A stretch of 59,668 nt of DNA from a virus: IMG/VR virus record IMGVR_UViG_3300031862_000785, positions 1 to 59,668 of that record; one strand, 5' to 3'. A program made the translations under genes and the position numbers. Shown here piece after piece: positions 38,288-47,800 of the stretch. Under the pieces are notes generated by a model. It worked only from the letters and a program-made list of their open reading frames with translations, was not told the DNA's origin and ran no database searches. Numbering within the stretch: the first letter of the stretch is position 1; each line of letters starts with the position of its first letter.

Positions 38288-40609
38288 TTATGCGGCGACC
38301 AGGTTCACGCGGCTGCCTTCCGCGTTCTTCGTGACGTCGAAGCGGAAGGGGAACAAGTCCTTGAGTTCCTCCACGTGGGTGATGACCAGGATGGTGGCGA
38401 AGCGCTCGGCCACCTTCTGGAGGCACTCGACGAACAGCGCTCGCCCTTGCACGTCGAGGGGAGCTGCTGTCTCGTCCAGAACAAGCAGTTCGCACCGCGC
38501 GCCGGCCCGGCTGGCCAGCAGCACGGACAGCGCGATGCGGAGCGCGAGGTCGACGCGCATCGCCTCGCCGCCGGAGAAGTTCTCGTAGGAACGAGCGCCG
38601 CGCTCGTCGGCGATGATGATGTCCAGCGTCTCCTGGAGCGTCTTCGCCTTGGTCTCCCGCTGAGAGCGCAGCTCCAGGGACATGCGGCCGTCGCTCAGCA
38701 CCGACAGCACGTCGTTGGCGACCGCCTCAAGGTCAGGCACGGCCTTCTCGATAAGGAGAGCCGGGATGCCCTGCTTGCCGAAGGCCTGCGCCAGCACTTT
38801 GAGCACCTGCAGGCGGCGCTCGTTCTCGCGCAGTGCAGCCGCAAGCTCCTCGGCTTCCTTGGCTGCTTGTTCAGCAGCTCGCAGGCGCTCCTCGAGGCTT
38901 CCGCGCTGCTGTCGGAGGGACTGGACGCGAGCCTGGAGATCGCCAATCGCTGCCCGCGTCTCCTTGAGGCTGCGCTCCACCTGGGCGAGCATCGCGTCCC
39001 AGTTGCGCTGGGGTCCGAGTTCCTTCTCCAGGGCCGCCTTGCGCTCCGCGATCTGCTTCGCCTCGGCCTGAATCGCGCCGAGGTTGACCTGCACCTCAGC
39101 CATCTGGGCTTCAGCGCGTTCCACTCCCCGCAGAGACTGCTGGAGTTCCTGGAGCCGGCCAGCCTGCCGCTTGGCCTCGGCATGCTCCTTCGGGTCGTAA
39201 GCGATCTCCACGCGCTGCTCAGCGATCTCTCGCAAGCGCGCCGCCTCTTCGTCTCCGGCCGTGTGCGCCTGGAGTTCTTGGATCCGGCGCTCGTCTTCAG
39301 ACCACGGCTGCTCCGACTGCAAATCTCGCTGGCGGCTTTCAAGCGTAGGCAGCGCCGATCTCGCTTCACGGGCCTGGGCAATCAGCGGGCACTTGTCTCG
39401 GATGGCGAGGAACGACGGGCGCGTTGCTTCGTCCACCGGATTGGCGCAGGGCACCTTGTCCAGCACTTCGCTCTGCTTGGTGAGCAGCGCGACCTGCTGC
39501 TGCAAGCTCTTGCCCTCGCGCTCGTGGGCACTGCGCAAGTGGGCCACGCGCTCTTTGAGCGCCTCGACCTTGCGGGCGTGCTCCGCCACCGCCGACTGTT
39601 GGCGCTGGCGAAGCAGTTCGGTCTCGTGGAGCAGGCGCTCATCCTCCTGGCGCTTTGCCTCGAGTTCCTGCGCGTAGATATGCGCCTCTTCGGCCCGCCG
39701 CAGGCCTTCGAGGATGGCCGGCTTGTCTTTCGCAGTCCGCCGCAGCGACTCCAGCCGGGACGCAGCTTCGCCTATGCCCGCTTGCGCCCGTTGCGCCCGG
39801 GCGGCAAGATCGTCAAGTTCCTTGCGGCGAGCGCGGTCGGCCTCACGATCGGCCAGCAGCGCCTCTTTCGCCTCCTGCGCCTGGGCAAGCTCGCCCTCGA
39901 TGGCCGCCGCTTGGCGCGCCACGTCGCCCTGTGTCGCCTCGTTCTGAGCGATCTGCTCCCGTAAGCCGTCTACCGCAGCACCCGCCGCACGTAGCGCCTC
40001 GTGGCGCGCTTTCTCGCCTTCGATCCGCGCCGCCAGGTCGCGCCCCATCTGCCGCGTCATCTCGGCACGGCGCTCCCAGGCGGCGAGGTCGAGGATATCG
40101 GAGAGCACCTGCTTGCGCTCCGCAGGCTTGGCTTGACTGAAGGCGGCGACATTGCCCTGATTGGCGCAGGCCGTGACGGTGAACAGGTCGTCGGTCAGGC
40201 GCAGCATCTGCTCGATCCGTCCCTGGGTCTCGGCCACGCTCTTGCCGTCCAGCACTGTCCAACCATCGCCGTTCGATCCGCCTTCGCCAAGGCTTTGGCG
40301 GGCAAGCATCTGGAAAGAGAGCAACGTGCTGCCGCTCCCCTTGCGACTGCGCTGGCGAGACACCAGGTAGGTACCCTGGCCCAAGGCAAAGGCGAACTCG
40401 ACCCGGCAAGCCTGCTCGCCTTCCGTGATCACGCCGTCGAGACCGCCGCGGGTGTGGCCGAAGAGGGCAAAGCGCATCGCGTCCACAACGCTCGACTTCC
40501 CCGCGCCGTTCCGGCCGCTCAGCACCGCGAGGGTGACGCCGTCGAACTCGATGGTGTGCTCGCCGCGATAGGACAGGAAGTTGTCGAGGGTCAGCCGGAC
40601 CGGTCTCAT
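38288..40609 (-). CDS. sbcC: SbcC-like ATPase (recombination endonuclease subunit)
   Basis: A 773-residue SMC-type protein. The N-terminal ATPase half has LSGRNGAGKSSVVDAM (Walker A). A long coiled coil occupies about residues 180-620. The ABC signature is ENFSGGEAMRVDLALRI, and Walker B is LLVLDETAAPLD. At the coil apex the usual CxxC zinc hook is replaced by VPC...KCPLI with 18 residues between the cysteines. It is shorter than bacterial SbcC (about 1000 residues) and closer in size to phage gp46 types. The SbcD gene overlaps it, so the two form a double-strand-end nuclease. Confidence 0.88.
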   Translation of the reverse strand: MRPVRLTLDNFLSYRGEHTIEFDGVTLAVLSGRNGAGKSSVVDAMRFALFGHTRGGLDGVITEGEQACRVEFAFALGQGTYLVSRQRSRKGSGSTLLSFQMLARQSLGEGGSNGDGWTVLDGKSVAETQGRIEQMLRLTDDLFTVTACANQGNVAAFSQAKPAERKQVLSDILDLAAWERRAEMTRQMGRDLAARIEGEKARHEALRAAGAAVDGLREQIAQNEATQGDVARQAAAIEGELAQAQEAKEALLADREADRARRKELDDLAARAQRAQAGIGEAASRLESLRRTAKDKPAILEGLRRAEEAHIYAQELEAKRQEDERLLHETELLRQRQQSAVAEHARKVEALKERVAHLRSAHEREGKSLQQQVALLTKQSEVLDKVPCANPVDEATRPSFLAIRDKCPLIAQAREARSALPTLESRQRDLQSEQPWSEDERRIQELQAHTAGDEEAARLREIAEQRVEIAYDPKEHAEAKRQAGRLQELQQSLRGVERAEAQMAEVQVNLGAIQAEAKQIAERKAALEKELGPQRNWDAMLAQVERSLKETRAAIGDLQARVQSLRQQRGSLEERLRAAEQAAKEAEELAAALRENERRLQVLKVLAQAFGKQGIPALLIEKAVPDLEAVANDVLSVLSDGRMSLELRSQRETKAKTLQETLDIIIADERGARSYENFSGGEAMRVDLALRIALSVLLASRAGARCELLVLDETAAPLDVQGRALFVECLQKVAERFATILVITHVEELKDLFPFRFDVTKNAEGSRVNLVAA

Positions 40610-41829
40610 GCGGCACCTCCTTCTTGCAGCGCCTGCTCCACGGTGCGCGCTTCGGCAATGAGAGCCTCCGTCATCGGTTGAAGGTCGGGGCGCTGCTCGA
40701 GCCAGGCCTTGAGCGTATCCTCCAGCGCCATCTCGGACGAAACCTCGACGGCCCTGCGGCGCACAGCCTCAGCACGCTCAGTCTCGACCTGGTATTCGTG
40801 CACGCCGGCTGCTTCGAGTTCGCGGCGCAGCGCGTTGAAGTCCACATCATTGGCCTGAGGGATTCGCACCCGCACGATTGCGCCGGCCAGCTCCTCTGCT
40901 GGAGGCAGGGCCGCGCCGTCGCCGAGTTCCACGGTGATGAATCGGCGGTAGGGCGTGCTGATGCGTTTGACATCCCCGATACCCTGGGGCTCGAGGGACA
41001 CAAGGAGATAGCCTTTCTCCTCTCCCTCTTCCCCGAAGGTGACCGCTTCGGGAGAGCCGCAGTACCAGACGTGCGGCAGCCCGCCGACCATCTGCGGCTT
41101 GTGAATATGGCCGAGGGCGAAGTAGCAGAAGGGGAGAGCGGACAGATCGTGGGCGTTCAGCGTCCATTCCCCTCCGAGCATCATGAGTCGGTTCTGGCCG
41201 CCCGCCTGCGCCAGGTCGACCGAGAAGTGGCCCAGCAGTATCGCGGGAATGCCAGGAGTGAGCTGCGCGGCCAGTCCCCGCAGGCAGTCCATCATCTTCT
41301 CCCGCACCAGCTCGTTGAGCTGGCCCGGGTCGAGTTTGCGGTTCTCTTCACTCGCAAGCAGCAGCTGCTTGTTGGGCCAGGGCAGGCACGCGATCTGAAG
41401 GTCAGCCTGCTTCGCCGTGCACGACCGCAAGAAGTCGCGCTGTTCGGTCTCAAGATGCTGGAAGAACAGCAGCGTTGGCTGGTCGATTACTGCCAGCCCC
41501 TCGGTCTCCCGCAGCAGGTCGAGGGCATGCTGTTCCACCGGAGACCGGGGTGCGTCGTGGTTGCCAAGCAACAGCACCACGGGCACCCCGGCCTCCAGGG
41601 CCGGCCCGACCGCCTCGCGGAAGAGCCGCACTTCCGTGGGCGTGGGCCGACAGCCGTGAAACGCATCGCCGGCGTGAAGGATCGCCTGCGCCCCCCGAGC
41701 GAGACCATCCTCGACGGTGAACCGCGCGCAGCGGTAGAAGTCCATGAGCCTCGCGTTCAGGCCAGTCTCTGAGTCGAGCCTGCTCCGTTGCGAGGAGAGG
41801 TGCCAGTCCGCGGTGTGAACGAGCTTCAT
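40606..41829 (-). CDS. sbcD: SbcD-like nuclease (recombination endonuclease subunit)
   Basis: A 407-residue calcineurin-like phosphoesterase with all core motifs: LVHTADWHLS (D, H), ILHAGDAFHG (D), LLLGNHDAP (N, H), ILLGHFSVD (H) and FALGHIHKPQ (H, H). The N-terminal 280 residues are the metal-dependent nuclease; the rest is the capping domain that binds SbcC. It overlaps the SbcC gene start (ATGA) and its own ATG overlaps the preceding gene. Confidence 0.9.
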   Translation of the reverse strand: MKLVHTADWHLSSQRSRLDSETGLNARLMDFYRCARFTVEDGLARGAQAILHAGDAFHGCRPTPTEVRLFREAVGPALEAGVPVVLLLGNHDAPRSPVEQHALDLLRETEGLAVIDQPTLLFFQHLETEQRDFLRSCTAKQADLQIACLPWPNKQLLLASEENRKLDPGQLNELVREKMMDCLRGLAAQLTPGIPAILLGHFSVDLAQAGGQNRLMMLGGEWTLNAHDLSALPFCYFALGHIHKPQMVGGLPHVWYCGSPEAVTFGEEGEEKGYLLVSLEPQGIGDVKRISTPYRRFITVELGDGAALPPAEELAGAIVRVRIPQANDVDFNALRRELEAAGVHEYQVETERAEAVRRRAVEVSSEMALEDTLKAWLEQRPDLQPMTEALIAEARTVEQALQEGGAA

Positions 41830-43145
41830 CGCGCGTCACCTCTCTCGCCCTTGCCGCGACGCTTGTTCTGGCACTTGAAGCAGTAGTTCGCGCCGTTGAA
41901 AGCCTGTCGGCCTTTGGCGCTCTGGCAGTAGGCGACTACGTTCGCAGGCAAGTTAGCGTTGCAGTCATCACAGTGGACAGCGTCCGGTTCCTCTTGAGGG
42001 GTCTCGACCGAGTCCTCGGCAACAGCGGGTTCCTCAGTTGGCCGGCTATCCGCCACGTGCGTTTGTCCATTGTCGGGGGCCGGCTCGTCATCCACAGCAG
42101 CCGTTGCTTCCTCCGCCCTGACTTCAGCATCTGTGAAGTCCGGCTCGCCGGCCAGTTGCTCCACGACGTGTGCGTCCACAGCAGCAGCGCGCACTGTTGC
42201 CGCGGGTGCCTCCTCGTGCGCCGGGCCGAAGATCTCTGCCCCGCTGGCGAGCGCCTTCTGGGCCAGCGCCTGGCGAACCGCAGGGTCAGCGAAGTCCGGC
42301 GCGAGCTCGGTGCGCACCACCACAAAGGGCCGGGCCATCTCCTCGCGCAGGTAGGCCTGCCGCAGGTGACAGATCGCCCTTACCAGCCGCAGCAGGGACT
42401 TGGTCTCGGCCAGGCCGTAGCGCTCGGTGATGACTTGGTCGAGGCGGTCCTCGACGTAGCCCTCCAGGTCGAGGGACTTGCCCTCCTCCTGTGCCTTGGC
42501 GAGGCGCTTCTTCCCGTCGCGAACGATCTTGCGCCGCTGCGCATCCAGGTTCCACTCGTAGGAAGCCTTGACGATGCGCCAGCCGGTGTCGGTGCGCACC
42601 GCGCCGATTTGCTGGTAGGCGACGTCATAGCGGGAGGGACAGTCTCCGCACCGCACCGCCTGGCCGGTGGCGCGAGCCATGTCGATGCAGCGCTCGCACG
42701 CATCCGGCTTGATGCGGCGGGAGTTGTGGGGGTCAATGACCAACCCGGTTGCTGAGGCAATCTTCAGCAGGCCAGGTTTGGCCGGGGCGACGTGAGTGGG
42801 CAGGAGTTCGCCCGTCCGGCGATCCCTCGTCCACTTCGTTCCCGGCGCGGCGTAGCAGTCGCCCTTGTTGGTGTCCGGGTCGAGCCGCACCTCCACCGCG
42901 CGGAAGCGCAGGTAGGGAGCGGCCGTGTCCAGTCGCAGGACGGGGGAGAGGATGTTGTAGGCCTGCGAGTCATAGCTCGACAGGTCCAGGCTTGCCCGTC
43001 CTTCGGCGTGGCCGTTCTCCCCCAGGGGTTCTTGCCCGCCCGCCGCTTGACCGGGGGCAGGCGCTAGAGTGGTACTCACAGCATGACCTCCTGTTTCTGC
43101 CGGAGGGCAAGCTGGAGATGTGTCTGTGGCGAGCGTTTCTGCCAT
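41826..43145 (-). CDS. Recombination/replication-associated phage protein
   Basis: A 439-residue protein. I place the start at ATG 43145 with AAGGGCG upstream; longer starts run into the oppositely oriented XRE gene. The middle (about residues 60-300) has YLRFRAVEVRLDPDTNKGDC, PAKPGLLKIASATGLV, two Cys pairs (CERC and CGDC), DVAYQQIGA, and ETKSLLRLVRAICHLRQAYL, then PFVVVRTELAPD. I have seen this layout in phage replication regions but cannot name a confirmed family. The C-terminus is acidic and disordered, ending in a second zinc knuckle (CDDCN...CFKCQ). It starts the SbcDC operon. Confidence 0.65.
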   Translation of the reverse strand: MAETLATDTSPACPPAETGGHAVSTTLAPAPGQAAGGQEPLGENGHAEGRASLDLSSYDSQAYNILSPVLRLDTAAPYLRFRAVEVRLDPDTNKGDCYAAPGTKWTRDRRTGELLPTHVAPAKPGLLKIASATGLVIDPHNSRRIKPDACERCIDMARATGQAVRCGDCPSRYDVAYQQIGAVRTDTGWRIVKASYEWNLDAQRRKIVRDGKKRLAKAQEEGKSLDLEGYVEDRLDQVITERYGLAETKSLLRLVRAICHLRQAYLREEMARPFVVVRTELAPDFADPAVRQALAQKALASGAEIFGPAHEEAPAATVRAAAVDAHVVEQLAGEPDFTDAEVRAEEATAAVDDEPAPDNGQTHVADSRPTEEPAVAEDSVETPQEEPDAVHCDDCNANLPANVVAYCQSAKGRQAFNGANYCFKCQNKRRGKGERGDAR

Positions 43146-43206
43146 GCTTGCTAACGCCCTTCCGGCTTTAGAATCGGCTGGAGCGGCGCTCGCAGCCGTT
43201 GCATGA

Positions 43207-43235
43207 ATGTTTCCTTGGAAGGGCGCAACAGTCAA
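43207..43235 (-). promoter_or_regulatory. Candidate leftward promoter of the SbcDC operon
   Basis: TTGACT (43235-43230), a 17-base spacer, AAACAT (43212-43207), about 60 bases before the ATG at 43145 and divergent from the repressor promoter. The -10 is only half-consensus. Confidence 0.45.
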
Positions 43236-43266
43236 GGCCACAGGCGAAGAATCTTCAGGCACTACC

Positions 43267-43295
43267 TTGCCAAATCGGGCATTGTGCGCTAACAT
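43267..43295 (+). promoter_or_regulatory. Promoter of the XRE repressor-like gene
   Basis: TTGCCA (43267-43272), a 17-base spacer, TAACAT (43290-43295), followed by AAAGGA and ATG 43329. An imperfect inverted repeat overlaps the -10. Confidence 0.65.
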
Positions 43296-43307
43296 GGCGA
43301 GCGCAAT
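43281..43307. promoter_or_regulatory. Candidate operator near the XRE gene
   Basis: ATTGTGCGCT and AGCGCAAT form an imperfect inverted repeat centred on the -10 of the repressor promoter. It is a plausible autoregulatory site for the XRE protein. Confidence 0.4.
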
Positions 43308-43328
43308 CGTCTCGAAAGGACGCGAAGC

Positions 43329-43769
43329 ATGGAAACCTACAAGCGGATCGGCGAGCGGATGAAGGCGGCGATGGGCGACGCCAGGCTCACCAGCGACCAG
43401 GTGGCCCACCATTTGGGAGTGACCGGCGGGGCGGTGCGCCAGTGGACGAACGGCCTGGCCCGCATCAACCTGGAGGCGCTCATCTCCTTCGCGCGCTTGG
43501 TGGGCAAGCCCCTGGACTTTTTCGTGTCCGAGGAGGCGCTCTCCGGCCAGGCGGCCGGCTCCGAACGCGCCCGCGCCATCAACCGCGCCTTCCAGTACGC
43601 GGTCAGCCACCCCACCTGGAAGCCGGCCGGCTCCGCATTGCACCCTGCCTTCCCACGCGGCGAGGACGACACCAGGGGCGTCGAGGACCGGCTCAAGGTA
43701 ATCGAGCTCTTCGAGCAGACCATGGGTCTGCGCATCCTGGAGGAGAAGTATCGCTCCCCTGCCCGATAG
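43329..43769 (+). CDS. XRE-family regulator (possible phage repressor)
   Basis: A 146-residue protein on the plus strand, AAAGGA eight bases before the ATG. Residues about 1-60 are an XRE/Cro-type helix-turn-helix (LTSDQVAHHLGVTGGAVRQW, LEALISFARLVGKPLDFFV). The C-terminal half is helical and unassigned; it lacks a LexA-like peptidase. It is transcribed against the surrounding genes and faces a promoter for the SbcDC operon, as expected for a lysogeny regulator. A different regulatory role cannot be excluded. Confidence 0.75.
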   Translation: METYKRIGERMKAAMGDARLTSDQVAHHLGVTGGAVRQWTNGLARINLEALISFARLVGKPLDFFVSEEALSGQAAGSERARAINRAFQYAVSHPTWKPAGSALHPAFPRGEDDTRGVEDRLKVIELFEQTMGLRILEEKYRSPAR

Positions 43770-43802
43770 GTTGTATGTGCTCGCCGCTGTCATGGCTCTC
43801 CA

Positions 43803-44537
43803 CTAACTACCTACGGGAAAGCGCGCGAAAGTGTCGGGATCGCCTTGCGGATTTTCGCTCCGGCTCACCCGGCGGAGCCACGGCTGTTCGACATTGTGGT
43901 TGTGGAGGCGCAATCGGCTGCCCCGTGGGCTGATGATCTCGATAAACTGACTGGTGATCTCGCCCACCCGATCATCGCTGTGGAGAAAGCAGACCAGGCC
44001 GTAATCCTGCCCGCAGGGGAAGCTGTAGCGGCCGCGGTTCTGGTAAAGCTGCATCTCCGACCATCCCGCCGCCAGCGCGCGGTCACGGATGGCGTCAACC
44101 TTGGCAACCGCCTCGGCTGAGGCAGGTTCTGTGAAACGCCAGTCACCATCTGTCGGGTAGACGTGCGGAGGCGGGGGCGTGGGCTCCCCTGGCTCCTTCA
44201 CCATCGGAGGCGAGTAGCGCGTCGGGTCGAGCGACTTCATCGCCTCCAGAAGAGCCTGCTCGCCGAAACGCTCAACTGCCCAGAAGTGAACCGCATTGAA
44301 TCGGTCGCGCAAGTCTTCATACTGCCTGGAGGGAAGCCGGCCCCTTTCGTAGCGCTTCTGTGCCAGCGCCATCCTGGAGCGCAGCCAGGCATAGTACTCG
44401 GGGTCGAGCCGACGGAACCCGCACGGCTCGCAGATCTCGTCCTGGTCGGGCCGAACGGGAGCCTTCGCCTCCCAGGTCTCCAGGTTGGTGGCGACATAGA
44501 GGTGCGCTCCGTCTCGAATCCCGGCCTCGGCGCTCAT
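43803..44537 (-). CDS. Hypothetical protein at the end of the replication operon
   Basis: A 244-residue protein whose ATG overlaps the stop of the small primase-related gene (ATGA). It has CEPCGFRRLDPEYYAWLRSR near residue 36 and a long helix (ALAQKRYERGRLPSRQYEDL). The middle is Pro-rich, and a C-terminal beta-like region (GQDYGLVCFLHSDDRVGEIT) follows. No known family. It ends in a 26-bp sequence repeated near 53129. Confidence 0.6.
   Translation of the reverse strand: MSAEAGIRDGAHLYVATNLETWEAKAPVRPDQDEICEPCGFRRLDPEYYAWLRSRMALAQKRYERGRLPSRQYEDLRDRFNAVHFWAVERFGEQALLEAMKSLDPTRYSPPMVKEPGEPTPPPPHVYPTDGDWRFTEPASAEAVAKVDAIRDRALAAGWSEMQLYQNRGRYSFPCGQDYGLVCFLHSDDRVGEITSQFIEIISPRGSRLRLHNHNVEQPWLRRVSRSENPQGDPDTFARFPVGS
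43808..43833. repeat. 26-bp repeat, downstream end of replication module
   Basis: The sequence TACCTACGGGA...GCGCGAAAGTG matches 53129-53154 at 23 of 26 positions. It overlaps the 3' end of the hypothetical gene here. In the other copy the coding frame is different, so the match is not explained by protein similarity. Confidence 0.7.
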
Positions 44538-44863
44538 CTCAGGCCCGCCTCCTCGAAGTCAGCCAGAACCAGCCGATAGCGAGCGCTCTTGCGATGCAAG
44601 TCTCTCTGCACCAAGACCTGCCATGGTCCGAACCGTTCGCCCCTTTTCGCCGCCAGCGCTCTGCCCAGACGCGTCTGTTGAGAACGGCGCGAGCCATCTC
44701 CGAGCACCTTGCCGAGTCGAGGGCGCTTGACGGCCAGTTCGAGCAAGTCGTGCGCCGCCGTCCAGTTGTCGCGATAGGCATCCCACCAGTCGGCGATGAA
44801 TCTCTGCCACTCATCGCCTTGCGCGCTCAGGAACAGAGGGCATCGAAGACAGTCACCCCTCAT
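44534..44863 (-). CDS. Stand-alone copy of the primase-helicase C-terminal domain
   Basis: A 109-residue protein from ATG 44863 (ATGA overlap with the primase stop). It begins MRGDCLRCPLF, with a CxxC, then reproduces the domain at residues 790-873 of the neighbouring primase: WWDAYRDNW, SQQTRLGRALAA and a final YRL. About 52 of 83 aligned residues are identical by hand count. It is probably a winged-helix-type DNA-binding domain. Origin by duplication of the neighbouring gene's end is likely. Confidence 0.8.
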   Translation of the reverse strand: MRGDCLRCPLFLSAQGDEWQRFIADWWDAYRDNWTAAHDLLELAVKRPRLGKVLGDGSRRSQQTRLGRALAAKRGERFGPWQVLVQRDLHRKSARYRLVLADFEEAGLR

Positions 44864-47800
44864 GGACAATCCTCCTCGTCGTCGGAAAGGTCTGCGAGAT
44901 CGACCGGCTCCTCGACCGCCCGGGCGGTGCTGGCGTCCCCGCGGAACCTCGCGGAACCTGTTGCGGAACTTCGCGCCTCAACATCCGCGTCGAATTTCGC
45001 TTCTGATGCCTCTGGAAGGCTCTCTGACATATTTGCGGAACGTTGCGGAACTTCTACGGGGGTCCGCCCCGCGCACGCATGCGCACACACACACGCGCAT
45101 GCGCATGCGTGAGGGGAGGGTAGGGCAGAACATCCGCAACGTTCCGCGAGTGGCAACAATCCCTCGTCAGCCCTGGCATTTTCCTGCGGAACCAGCGGGT
45201 GTGAAGTTCCGCACAACGTTCCGCAAGTTCCGCAATCGCCTGCCGGATCGAGCCGATAGCAGGCGCCTTTGGTGTGCGCATCGCGGCGCATCAGCACGCG
45301 CCACTCTCCAAACTGCCGGTCGCGAACCGCTGCCAGGGCCCTGCCAAGGCGGGTCTGCTGGGAGCGAAGCGACTTGTCGCCGATGACGCTGCCGAGGAGG
45401 TCCCGCTCCAGGGCGATCTCGAGCAAGTCTTTTGCGGACACCCAGTTGTCGTGGTAATCATCCCACCAGGCGGCCACGAACTCCCGCCATTCGTTCCCCT
45501 CGGCGTCAGCGGTCTCGTAGAGTTCCTCGGTGTTACCCAGGAAGTGGTCAATGCCGACGTTGCCCAGGATACCGCCGACCACGCGAGACCAGCCTTCGAA
45601 GGAGCCGAGCACTCTTTGTCCCTGGGGCTTTCCGGCGGCGATCCAGGTTTGCACCAATACCAGGAGAGCATGCACCAGCCGCGCCCGGTTTGCTCTGATC
45701 CATTCCCGCAGAGGAGCGTGTTTGAAGGCGGTGCGCTCCCAGGGACGGTCAGTTCTGGGGTCAAGGCGAATGCGGGCGCAGCGCCGGGCGATCTCCAACG
45801 AAAGGCGGGGATTGTTGGCCGTCACCAGCCAGGTGGCGCGGTTGGGCAGGTCGATCATCCGCGTCTGCCCAAGAATCCGGTCCGACCAGACCTCGGCTGT
45901 GAGCGCTGCGGCCAGCTGCGCCGACTCAATGCCGGTGCGGATGTTATCGAGAAGAATGACTGGCTGCGCCCGGGCGAGCAGGGAGGTGATCTTCTTACGC
46001 GCCTCCTCTTCGTCCGGCGTGACCGTGGTTGGCTCGCAGCACCGTCCCAGAGCGATCAGTGCCACCACGTCAGCGAGCAGCCCCTTGCCGGAACCAGGAG
46101 TGGGCGCCTCGATCAGGTGAATGGGAGTGCACCCGTCCACCATGCGCCGGATGAAGGGAAGCAACAGGGCGGCCACGGCATGGGCGCGATCCGCCTCGGA
46201 GGCGAAAGGAAAGTCGACGAGCAGGTCAGTGAGCAGCAGATCCCTGGCTGTGCCAACCTGCTCCGGCGTGGGCCGCTCGGGCACTGCTTCTACGGAGAAG
46301 CCGGGAAGGCGGTGATACCAGAGTCGGGCCGCCGCATGATACCCAGATTCACTGATCATTTTGCCTTCCCGGCCAAAGACCGGCGCGCACACCACGGCTT
46401 CCAACTGGGGAACCTGCTCGTCGGGGTAGGCAAGCATGTCCCGCGCGACGTCGCGTACCGGGCTGACGCTGGTCACTCCGGTGTCAGTTATCTTCACCCA
46501 GTCGGCAGAGCGGGCCAGGAACCCGTAGATGGCGGCCTCATCGGTCGCCTCGATGCGGCAGCCATCGTCTGCGTGCTGAAGCCGGACGAGCGCGCCGGAA
46601 CGCACGAAGAGCGTGGGCGGGCGATTGGCCGCATGCACTGCGCGCCAGGCGTCAGCAACAACGTCGCGCAGTTGGCGGTTGTTGACCTGGATCGTCGGGC
46701 GACCGTGCGAACTTACCTGCCTGGGGGAATCTCGCGGCAGAACCGGCAGTGGCACGCCCGACATCTCGGCGACACGGGCACAGGCGGCGCGGAAGTCGGC
46801 GGCCTCACCCCGCTCGACCAGGAAGTCAAACACCGACAATGACCTGCCGGAGATGAAGGAGTGAAACTCGCCGCGCTCGGCTTGCCCTGATCCATCTGCC
46901 ACGCCAGCGGAGGGATCACGATCTCCCGTCGGCGACCACGGATCACGGCACTGCAACCAGCCTTCAGCGCATGTCTTCCCGGTCAGCCACTGCCCGTAGA
47001 CCGCTTCCAGAGGCAACGCCGCGAGCGCTTTCTCTCGCCACTCGCGCCAGGCCTGGTCACTCGTCTCGTCAGACTTGCGCTGTCTCGGGCTCGCACGAGT
47101 CTGCTGGCTGCCGGACTCCTTTATCCGAGCGATAACTGCCTCGACCTGGGACTCGTCAACCGTTTCGAACTCTTCCGGTACGAACGGAACCAGCTCGCCC
47201 TTCTCATTGGGTCGGTGAAACTGGTTCGCGGCTCCGTTTGCTTCCGACCACCAGGGCAGCCAGACCAGGTTTCCGAAGCCATTGCGCCCGATCTTTGGCT
47301 GTTTCGGGAAGACCTCGATCCCTCGACCGGTCTGTGGCAGCGCTCGCTCTCCGTTGGCGAGGGTTACCTCTTCGGGCAGCAGCACCTTCGCCATCGCCCG
47401 CGCCTTGCGCGCAGACACAGGCGGATCGAAGAAGCACCACAGGTGCCAGCCATGTCCACCGCCCGACCGTTCCAGGTAAGGGCGCAGGCCTGCTGACTCG
47501 AAGATCCGATAGACGGTCAGTGCAGTGCCGGTCGAGTCAGCGAGCGCCTCCGCGTGGTCGCCGCCGTCGAAGTCCAGGCAGAGCCAGCGGGTTGTGCCAT
47601 CCGGCGCGGGAGCGTAGGCCCCGATGCGAAAGTGGCCCTTGACCACGCCCTCGCCGCGTGAGTTGCGATAGTGGACGGTTACCTTCGGCGCTTCGCTGCC
47701 TTTGAGATGGGCAAGCAGCAACTCGTCGAGCTGGCCGTCTGCCCTGGCAGGAGAAGGTCGTTCCCACGGAGCAAGAAAGGCGACTGTGTCAGTGCGACAC

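Noticed and set aside
38240-39964. Long plus-strand open frame opposite the SbcC-like gene
   Set aside because: Complement of the coiled-coil coding region; Leu/Arg-rich shadow with no motif.
43146-43793. Longer start for the minus-strand gene at 41826-43145
   Set aside because: It would overlap the whole XRE gene on the other strand, and the extra residues look like non-coding shadow. ATG 43145 has a ribosome binding site.
45071-45111. Possible CRISPR-like or microsatellite array
   Set aside because: There are no spacers and no repeat unit of array type; it is a single alternating purine-pyrimidine tract.
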